Part shown: in pieces, positions 7,169 through 12,892 of the stretch
How positions within the stretch are numbered: position 1 is the stretch's first letter
Layout: the number at the start of each line of letters is the position of its first letter
Assembly: GCA_031274005.1 (NCBI GenBank)
Contig: JAISQU010000126.1
Coordinates: forward strand, 1-12,892
Length of the DNA: 12,892 nucleotides
Source: Spirochaetales bacterium
GTDB lineage: Bacteria; Spirochaetota; Spirochaetia; DTKZ01
Direction of reading: 5' to 3'
Translations under genes and position numbers: made by a program
Notes under the pieces: generated by a model
What the model saw: only the letters and a program-made list of their open reading frames with translations
What the model was told of the DNA's origin: nothing
Database searches by the model: none

Positions 7169-8224
7169 TTATACATCTCCTTTTTGATACACAGAAGAAC
7201 ATACATAAGAACGCCCCGCTTCAGTCATAGCCTGTAGATTAGCCGCGGGCGTTGAGGGCGGAATATCGCAGCCGGGCATCAGAATAAAACCCCCGCCATC
7301 GCCCGCGTCCGCCAGGCATTGCCCGCATGCCCGCGCGACCCCTTCAGGGCTCTCATTGCGGATAACGCCAACCGGATTCATGTTGCCGCCGAAAGCCACC
7401 TTGCCGTTAAACGCGGCCCGGGCCTTTTTCAGGCTTACCTTATAGTCAACGGAAATAAACTGCGCTCCAATATCGGTTAAAAGATCAAGCCTGTTCTCTA
7501 TATTGCCGCAGATATGCAGCGCGGTAACAACATTCTTCTTTCGCAAAGCGCTGAAAACTTTTTTAAACGACGGCATCACAAATTCCTCAAAATGCCTGCG
7601 CGACATCATATCCCCCGACGAAGTAGGTTCGGCAATCAGCGCGAAATCCACGCCGTTTTCGATATATCCCTCCACATACCTCAAATACAAATCAGACGTA
7701 AAATCCAGAAGCCGCCGGACAGACTCCGGGTCACGGTAAATATCCCGCATCAGATTCTCCGCGCCATACAAAAGCCCCGCCAGAGTAAAAGGCCCCCAGC
7801 GGGTAAGCGCCACATGGTAGCGCCCCGCCGTCTTCTTCACCAAATGACGGGTCACCTCCAAAAGAAAACGCACCGCCGGATCATCGCGCAGTCTGTCGAG
7901 ATTAATCGCCTCCGTATCCGAAACCTTCCTGATCAGCGTCTCAATAACATCGGGCGTTCCCTTCGCGCGAAATTTTATCTTCCCGCCTATAGCCCCAATC
8001 ACAATATTATTGTATCCTGACATCGCCCAGGTCATATCCGAACCGACCTGCGTATACGACCGGAATAAAATCTCCGCCACATCCTCAGGCCGCGCCGCCA
8101 GAGCCTTCTCCAAAGACAAACCATTGCTGTTCAAAGCCCAGGCCCCGCCCGAAAACACCGTAACCGCCTGCCGTTCCGCCGGCTTCAATTCAACCGTGTT
8201 TTGAATAACCTGTTTAGAAGTCAT
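7169..8224 (-). CDS. URO-D family methyltransferase at the head of the nitrogenase-like operon
   Basis: A 351-residue URO-D superfamily protein, clearly different in sequence from the MtaA-like copy at 2529-3554. The zinc-type ligands are His237-x-Cys239 (LHICGN) and Cys319 (PGCDIPPSTP), and the EPTSSGDMMS segment (199-208) matches the conserved block after the barrel's central strand. These point to methyl transfer with a corrinoid or thiol, not porphyrin decarboxylation. As the first gene, directly before the D-like gene (stop and next start one base apart), it may be the substrate-specific methyltransferase (MT1) or may act on the product of the nitrogenase-like enzyme; this is inference. 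The ATG at 8224 has GGAGGG three bases upstream, and AT-rich promoter-like DNA lies beyond. HemE is an unlikely alternative given the neighbours. Confidence 0.9.
   Translation of the reverse strand: MTSKQVIQNTVELKPAERQAVTVFSGGAWALNSNGLSLEKALAARPEDVAEILFRSYTQVGSDMTWAMSGYNNIVIGAIGGKIKFRAKGTPDVIETLIRKVSDTEAINLDRLRDDPAVRFLLEVTRHLVKKTAGRYHVALTRWGPFTLAGLLYGAENLMRDIYRDPESVRRLLDFTSDLYLRYVEGYIENGVDFALIAEPTSSGDMMSRRHFEEFVMPSFKKVFSALRKKNVVTALHICGNIENRLDLLTDIGAQFISVDYKVSLKKARAAFNGKVAFGGNMNPVGVIRNESPEGVARACGQCLADAGDGGGFILMPGCDIPPSTPAANLQAMTEAGRSYVCSSVYQKGDV
7177..7182 (-). promoter_or_regulatory. Ribosome binding site of the D-like gene, inside the end of the preceding gene
   Basis: The minus strand reads AAGGAG, nine bases before the ATG at 7167, within the last codons of the URO-D gene. 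It favours this start over the ATG at 7176, which it would touch with no spacer. The arrangement suggests coupled translation of the two genes. Confidence 0.7.
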
Positions 8225-8244
8225 AGGCCCTCCAAATCGAGCGA

Positions 8245-8300
8245 TATACTTATACTATATTAAAACTATATGAATTAAATAATATTTGCAAGTGTAAATA
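8245..8300 (-). promoter_or_regulatory. AT-rich promoter-like region upstream of the seven-gene cluster
   Basis: The stretch is strongly AT-rich compared with its surroundings and sits 20-75 nt before the first start at 8224. On the minus strand it offers TTGCAA (8291-8286), TTTACA (8298-8293), TATAGT (8270-8265) and TATAAG (8254-8249). No pair has ideal 17-bp spacing (TTGCAA to TATAGT is 15), so the exact promoter is uncertain. Two direct copies of ACTATAT on the plus strand (8254-8260 and 8265-8271) are 11 bp apart, about one helical turn, and could be an operator. No known riboswitch core (for example a B12-box) was recognised. Confidence 0.4.
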
Positions 8301-8350
8301 CTAAGAATTATAAAAAAAGAGAAAATAGCGGATCAGGAGGGGAGTAGAAG

Positions 8351-8450
8351 AGGGCAGGGCGCATCCCCGCCGCAGGCGGGGCCGGGCTTTCCGGGGGTTC
8401 CGCCGCTGGCGCGGCCGCTCGCGCCCCTCCAATCCCTTGCGCCCCACGGG
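8351..8450. repeat. GC-rich hairpin tract in the intergenic region
   Basis: About 100 nt with very high G+C, abruptly different from the AT-rich DNA on both sides. It contains a perfect 7-bp hairpin with a GCA loop (CCCCGCC at 8365-8371 with GGCGGGG at 8375-8381), a CCGC/GCGG mini-hairpin (8403-8406 with 8411-8414), and a GCGGCCGC palindrome (8411-8418). No open frame with family resemblance runs through it. No U-run follows the hairpins on either strand, so they are not classic terminators. It looks like an intergenic repeat of the kind scattered through some genomes, but a second copy is not present in the window. Confidence 0.45.
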
Positions 8451-8502
8451 TTTCAAAAAATGGTTTTATTTTGGAACCGGTTCAGATATTTTTTTATTCG
8501 CA

Positions 8503-8589
8503 GGCGCCCGTTTAATACCCCGGAGCTTGCTCCGGCGAAGCGGCGCCGGACCGAAAGGTCTGTATAAATAATGGTATTAAACGGGCGCC
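8503..8589. repeat. Large perfect inverted repeat with two internal tetraloop hairpins
   Basis: Arms at 8503-8519 and 8573-8589 are a perfect 17-bp inverted repeat (left arm GGCGCCCGTTTAATACC). The 53-nt interior holds a hairpin closed by CTTG (CCGGAG/CTCCGG, 8520-8535) stacked directly on the outer stem, and a GACC-GAAA-GGTC hairpin (8549-8560). An alternative 7-bp stem (TCCGGCG 8531-8537 with CGCCGGA 8544-8550) is mutually exclusive with both. It lies 17 nt after the stop of the TolC-like gene. Neither strand has a U-run right after the outer stem. It may be a mobile intergenic repeat (MITE- or REP-like), a cruciform or a structured 3' UTR. Confidence 0.75.
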
Positions 8590-8606
8590 GGTACAATAAT
8601 TTCCAA

Positions 8607-9935
8607 TCACAGCCCCAGGGCCTTTTCCCAGTCGAAGTACAGCGACAGGTATTCATACACGGAGGAGTAATACAAAAGCTGAATCTGTTCGAGCTGTGTC
8701 GCCGACTCGCTTACTTCAAGCTGGGTCGCGAGGCCGTTTTCCAGGGCCACCCGGGCGAGCCTGTAGGCTTTTTCCGCTGTCTCCACGGTCATTCTTGAAG
8801 ACTCTATCCGCTCCCAGGCTTCTTTCAGGGAAAGATACAGGCCGGTTATCTCCGCCTGAATATCGTCGCGCTTTTTCGCAAGCTGGGTATCCTGCATGCC
8901 CAGATTGAGTTTTTCGATTTTCAACTGGTTTCTGCGCGCGCCGCCGGTATAAACAGGAAGGGCCACCCTGAGGCCTAGCTGCAAAACATCCACATGCGTA
9001 TCCATCAATTGAGCCTTGTTGCCGTAGCCCTGCCGCGCGAGATTCAGGGACGCTGAAATGACAGGATAAAAATCCGCCTCCGCGAGGGCAATGGAAATCT
9101 CGGCAATCTCCTTTTGCTGAAGAAGAAGGGCATAGTCGCTTCTGCGGGCATAACTTTCTTCCGGAGAAATTTCCTGCGGCAGTTCGGGGTACCGGCTTAA
9201 GGGCGTGACCAGCTCAATGGATTCGGCGAGGTCAATTCCCGCGAGAGTTTTAAGCTGAACAACGGCTATTTCAAGGTTTTTCCGCGCGCGGGTTACCTCG
9301 GGGATGCTTGTCTGCCAGGTGACCTCCGCGCGCAGCATTTCCAGTTCCTGCGCCATGCCTGCCTCGTAGCGTTTCTTCATGTCATCGTAGACGGCGAAGG
9401 CGTTTTTTTCCGAAGCCTCCCGGACGCTAAGAACCTCTCTCTGCAAAACCGCGCCGAAGTACGCCTTTCGGGCCGCGTTTGTAATGAGCCTTTTTGCCTC
9501 GTCATACGCGGTTCCGTAGAGGTTCTTGTACTGCCTGCTCGCCCTGAGGGCCGCGATTGCTTTCATGTTGAAGATGGTCTGCTCTACGCCGACGCCCAAA
9601 GATAGTTCGTTGTCCATGTTGCTATCAATCTCCTGCCGCGCGAGGGGATAAAATCCGCTGGGGCCGGCGGGGAGGTTTACTCCCACCGGCGTGGACTGCT
9701 CTATATCCCAAAGGTTGCGGGTGTAGCCCCCCTGTACGCCCACGGTGGGCAGCAGGGCCGACCATGCCTGGGAAACCGTAACATCGGCCTTCTCTACATC
9801 CTGCCGGCTTAAAGTCAAATCCTTGCTGAACCGCTCTACCCGCGCAAGGTAGTCTTCAAGGGAATAGTCTTCCGCGGCGGCGAAGGCCGCGGCGAATATC
9901 ATTAAAATAAAAAGGGTTTTTTTCATGAACCTCAT
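8607..9935 (-). CDS. TolC-family outer-membrane efflux protein
   Basis: A 442-residue protein forming the outer-membrane and periplasmic tunnel of a tripartite export system. A signal peptide is visible (MKK followed by a hydrophobic run, likely cleaved after about residue 21, AFAAA-ED); there is no lipobox cysteine, so it is not a lipoprotein. Two structural repeats are seen: the first with SALLPTVGVQGGYTRN (about 59-74), the second with EADFYPVISASLNL (about 286-299). Long amphipathic helical regions and the closing motif GLATQLEVSESATQL (401-415) are typical of the family. Its ATG overlaps the stop of the RND pump gene (ATGA), so the two are coupled. GAGGAG lies eight bases upstream of this start; a second ATG at 9926 is a less likely start. 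The substrate exported is unknown. Confidence 0.93.
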   Translation of the reverse strand: MRFMKKTLFILMIFAAAFAAAEDYSLEDYLARVERFSKDLTLSRQDVEKADVTVSQAWSALLPTVGVQGGYTRNLWDIEQSTPVGVNLPAGPSGFYPLARQEIDSNMDNELSLGVGVEQTIFNMKAIAALRASRQYKNLYGTAYDEAKRLITNAARKAYFGAVLQREVLSVREASEKNAFAVYDDMKKRYEAGMAQELEMLRAEVTWQTSIPEVTRARKNLEIAVVQLKTLAGIDLAESIELVTPLSRYPELPQEISPEESYARRSDYALLLQQKEIAEISIALAEADFYPVISASLNLARQGYGNKAQLMDTHVDVLQLGLRVALPVYTGGARRNQLKIEKLNLGMQDTQLAKKRDDIQAEITGLYLSLKEAWERIESSRMTVETAEKAYRLARVALENGLATQLEVSESATQLEQIQLLYYSSVYEYLSLYFDWEKALGL

Positions 9936-12892
9936 GAGGGAATCTCCTCTATGGTGCGTTTTTTCAGTTTTTTCCGCGCAAGAATATATTCAATCGCGGG
10001 AATCATAAACAGGGTAAGAACGGTGGAGGACAAAATGCCTCCTATGCTGACAAGACCCATGGCCTGACGCATTTCCGCGCCCGAAGAACCTATCCCCAAA
10101 GCCATGGGGAGCATACCAAGAATAGTCGCGATATTGGACATAAGAATAGGTTTGAGCTTGCGGGGGCCGGCAATCAAAAGGGCCTCTTTTGCCGACAGGC
10201 CCTCGCGCCGCAGTTGGTTCATATAGTCAAGTATGAGGATGGCGTTGTTGACGACTATACCCACAAGCATAACAATTGCCAGCATGGACGCCATGTTCAT
10301 ACTGGTACCGGTCATTATAACGATAAAGATAATGCCTATGAGGGCCAGCGGAACAGTCGCGAGAATAAGCAGGGGCTGGATAAAACTTTCCAGAATGGCC
10401 GCCAGAAGCATATACGTAAGAACAACAGCTAAAATAAAAACTTTCAGCATGTCCTGAATCGTTTCCTGCAGCATACGCGCGTTGCCTCCCCAGGACAGTC
10501 TATATCCTGTGGGAAAGTTTATGGCCGCCGCGATGTTGTCTATAGCGCTCTGGGCGTTGCCCTGGGGAAAACCCGGAAGCAGATACGAAGAAACCGTGAC
10601 TGTCTTAAACTTGTCGGTGCGGGTAATCAGGTTGAAACCCGCGGTAAAGTTTATATCCGCAAAATAGGAAATGGGACGCGAACCACGGGGCGTTGCGACG
10701 GGAATACTCGCCAGGTCTTCGTAGGTCAAAAGGGCGGAGTCTTTGAATACAACCCTTATGTCGTACTCGTTCCCCGCATCCTTGTATTTTGTCGCTTCAA
10801 TTCCTTCGACCGCCCCGCGCAGGCTCAGGGCCAGAAGATATACGGAAATGCCTTCTTCGGACACTTTTTTCCGGTCGGGCGTCATGGTAATCTCCGGCTT
10901 TCCCGGACGGCTTGATTTGTCGATGTTGATAAAGCCCGGAACCTGATGCATCTTTTCGATAAACTCGGCGGCAAGCTCCTCAAGCCTGTCCATGTCCTGG
11001 CCCTGAAGATAGAAGGAAATAGGCGCCTGGCCGCCTCCGCCAAAGGCCGAAGCCGCGTTGACCTTGATATCCGCGTTGGGAATGTCCGCCAGGCGGCGGG
11101 TCATTTCCGCGGCGATAAGAATGTTGGATTTCTCACGGTATTCCCTGTCCGTCAGCTTGATCGCCATCTGCGCCTGATTGACGCCCTGGTTGACAAAGGA
11201 AATCCGGCCCAGGGTCGTAACAATGTTAAGGACTTCCGGATATTCCTTCAGGCGCGACTGCACTTCTTCAAGAATCGCCGCCGTTTCGTCAAGGTCATAG
11301 CCCTGGGGCAGTTCCACGGTTACGCTAATCGCTCCGCCGTCGATATTGGGCGAAAGCTCAAAAGAGACAAAACCCATAACAATAAAAGAGAAGGATCCCG
11401 CAAAAACAAGAAAGGTTACAAAGATAACAAGGGCGCATCTTTTGCGGTTTTTCATCATGTAGCGCAGAATATTCGCGTACCAGCGCTCCCAGGCCTTAAA
11501 CATCCCCTCAAGCCATATCGACAGCCGCCATTCTTTTTTTACGTTGTCAGGCAGAATAAGGGAGGCCAGCATGGGCGTGACGGTAAAAGACACAAGAATT
11601 GAAAACACCGTGGCGATAACGGTTGTCAGGGCAAAATCCTGCAGCATCATACCGACCATGCCGGATACATTCGCCAGAGGAAAGAAAACGCAGATGTTTG
11701 TCAACGCGGAGGCCAGTACGGCGACAACGACTTCGGAGGTGCCCTTGGCCGCGGACTCCACCCGCTTGTGCCCTTCTTCTTTCATGCGGAAGATGTTTTC
11801 CAGAACGACAACCGAGTTTGAAACCAGAACGCCCGTCGCGGTGGAAAGCCCCATGAGGGACATCATGTTCAGGGAGATTCCCATGTATTGCATGATCATG
11901 AACGTAGACACAATGGAAAAGGGCATGGAGATGGCGACGATGAGGGTCGATCTCAGATCGTGCAGAAAGAAAAGAAGAACAAGGCCCGTCAGGATGATGC
12001 CCATATACACATTGCTGACGGTGTCGTCCACCGAGTTCTGAATAAAAGTCGCCTGCTCCGACAAAACGCTCAATCGTATCCTGTGCCCCTGCTCCGCCTC
12101 AATCTGGGGCAGCTTCGCCGCGACATCCCGCACGCCCTTGACAGTATTGCCGTTGGGCGTTCTGATAATCTGCAGCAGGATGGCGTTATCGGCTTTGACG
12201 TTGTTCTCTTTATCCAGAACGAGGGTGCGCGTGCGCACCGTTTTTGAAGAATCCTTGACATCCGCGAGCTGGCCCAGTTTCCGTGTACCGCCGGCAACGG
12301 AAATATCAATATCTTCGATTTCTTCGAGCGAGGTAAATTCCCCGAACATACGCACGGACAAATCCTGTCCGGGCTGTTCAAAGGAACCGCCGGGAAGCTG
12401 CAGATTCGCTTCATTCAAAAGATTCGCGATCTGGGGCAGGGAAATCGTGTTTTCAAAAACAAGCATCTTGTCAAACTCCACGCGTATTTCCCGCTGGAGT
12501 CCGCCGATGATGTTGACCTGTCCCACATCTTCCACCTGGGCAAGGCTGTCGCTTATGCTCTGTTCCGCCAGGGTGTACAGCTCCGTGGGAGACATGTTCC
12601 CGTTCAGAACGAGGTTCATGATGGGCGACATGTTGTTAATGTCGAGTTTCCGCGAAATAGGTTTGTCCGCGTCCTCGGGAAGATCGTTCAGAATCTGGTC
12701 AATTGCGTCCTTGACTTCGGACAGGGCCACTTCCTCATCCTTGCCGATATTGAACTGCACGCTTACAAGGGAAAGGCTCTCCATAGAGTACGAGTTTATT
12801 TCCCGCAGGTCTCCCAGTGAGGAAACCGCGTCCTCTATGCGCTTTGTTACCTGGGACTCCATAACATCCGGCGCGGAACCCTCGTACACGGT
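9932..12892 (-). CDS. RND-family inner-membrane efflux pump, N-terminus outside the window
   Basis: At least 986 residues of an AcrB/HAE1-type pump; by alignment to AcrB about 50 N-terminal residues including TM1 are missing. The visible part opens with the porter-domain motif TVYEGSAPDVMESQV. TM2-TM6 begin near residue 290, the second porter half spans about 510-800, and the last helices lie about 815-975 (numbering from the Met/Val at 12889). The TM4 site that reads V-D-D-A in AcrB (Asp407/Asp408) is Val-Ser357-Asn358-Ser here, and the TM10 site of AcrB Lys940 is Asn881 (VVNNAIL). The classic proton-relay charges are therefore absent. The TolC-like gene follows with a 4-nt overlap; a membrane-fusion-protein gene is expected upstream, beyond the window. 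It is functionally separate from the methyltransferase cluster. Confidence 0.95.
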   Translation of the reverse strand, partial: TVYEGSAPDVMESQVTKRIEDAVSSLGDLREINSYSMESLSLVSVQFNIGKDEEVALSEVKDAIDQILNDLPEDADKPISRKLDINNMSPIMNLVLNGNMSPTELYTLAEQSISDSLAQVEDVGQVNIIGGLQREIRVEFDKMLVFENTISLPQIANLLNEANLQLPGGSFEQPGQDLSVRMFGEFTSLEEIEDIDISVAGGTRKLGQLADVKDSSKTVRTRTLVLDKENNVKADNAILLQIIRTPNGNTVKGVRDVAAKLPQIEAEQGHRIRLSVLSEQATFIQNSVDDTVSNVYMGIILTGLVLLFFLHDLRSTLIVAISMPFSIVSTFMIMQYMGISLNMMSLMGLSTATGVLVSNSVVVLENIFRMKEEGHKRVESAAKGTSEVVVAVLASALTNICVFFPLANVSGMVGMMLQDFALTTVIATVFSILVSFTVTPMLASLILPDNVKKEWRLSIWLEGMFKAWERWYANILRYMMKNRKRCALVIFVTFLVFAGSFSFIVMGFVSFELSPNIDGGAISVTVELPQGYDLDETAAILEEVQSRLKEYPEVLNIVTTLGRISFVNQGVNQAQMAIKLTDREYREKSNILIAAEMTRRLADIPNADIKVNAASAFGGGGQAPISFYLQGQDMDRLEELAAEFIEKMHQVPGFINIDKSSRPGKPEITMTPDRKKVSEEGISVYLLALSLRGAVEGIEATKYKDAGNEYDIRVVFKDSALLTYEDLASIPVATPRGSRPISYFADINFTAGFNLITRTDKFKTVTVSSYLLPGFPQGNAQSAIDNIAAAINFPTGYRLSWGGNARMLQETIQDMLKVFILAVVLTYMLLAAILESFIQPLLILATVPLALIGIIFIVIMTGTSMNMASMLAIVMLVGIVVNNAILILDYMNQLRREGLSAKEALLIAGPRKLKPILMSNIATILGMLPMALGIGSSGAEMRQAMGLVSIGGILSSTVLTLFMIPAIEYILARKKLKKRTIEEIPS

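Noticed and set aside
2529..8224. URO-D genes as haem-biosynthesis HemE
   Set aside because: They carry the His-x-Cys...Cys zinc motif and sit beside a corrinoid carrier and RACE protein, which marks the MtaA/MtbA-type branch. No other haem genes are nearby.
8503..8589. Integron attC site
   Set aside because: The arms do not match the R-box consensus (GTTRRRY/RYYYAAC), the repeat is perfect rather than bulged, and no integrase or cassette array is seen.
8503..8589. Intrinsic terminator of the efflux operon
   Set aside because: No U-run directly follows the outer stem on the minus strand; the next bases are A-rich. A T6 run near 8455-8460 has only a 4-bp stem before it.
8225..8606. B12 riboswitch upstream of the corrinoid operon
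   Set aside because: I looked for a B12-box-like core and saw none; the structured elements present are far from the start and are better described as repeats.
10946..11602. Plus-strand open frame of 218 codons inside the RND pump gene
   Set aside because: It is antisense to the pump, rich in Arg/Lys/His low-complexity and has no convincing ribosome site or family match.

Overview
The window looks like chromosome (or a plasmid or genomic island) of a strictly anaerobic, Gram-negative bacterium. The anaerobe call rests on an oxygen-sensitive nitrogenase-like enzyme next to a corrinoid methyl-transfer system with its ATP-driven reductive activator. The Gram-negative call rests on an RND pump with a TolC-type outer-membrane partner. 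A gut spirochaete (Treponema-like) would fit, but the sequence does not prove it. Every gene I accept is on the minus strand.

Reading in the direction of transcription (right to left): 12892-8607 holds the end of an RND efflux operon, a pump missing its first roughly 50 residues and a TolC-family channel overlapping it by 4 nt. Then comes a 382-nt non-coding stretch (8225-8606) with a large perfect inverted repeat (8503-8589), a GC-rich hairpin tract (about 8351-8450) and an AT-rich promoter-like region (about 8245-8300).

From 8224 to 136 runs a tight seven-gene cluster that reads as one system: a URO-D/MtaA-type methyltransferase, a NifD-like protein, a NifK-like protein, a corrinoid (B12) carrier protein, a second URO-D/MtaA-type methyltransferase, a RACE-type 2Fe-2S ATPase that re-reduces corrinoid, and a short, divergent URO-D homologue. 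Six of the seven starts lie within 11 nt of, or overlap or nearly touch, the preceding stop, except for one 67-nt gap that holds a stem-loop. At the far left edge (1-31) another minus-strand gene begins whose first residues look like an IS1182-type transposase.

The cluster is the interesting part. The D-like subunit keeps all three P-cluster cysteine positions and the Cys/His pair that holds the FeMo-type cofactor in nitrogenase, but the two side chains tied to N2 reduction (Gln191 and His195 of NifD) are replaced by Trp and Tyr. So this is probably not a nitrogenase. It is more likely a nitrogenase-like reductase for a small methylated organic substrate, with the corrinoid module moving the methyl group. 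The nearest characterised idea is methylthio-alkane reductase (MarHDK), but the corrinoid partners make this a different arrangement. No NifH-like reductase or NifB is in the window, so they must be supplied from elsewhere. Substrate and product are unknown.
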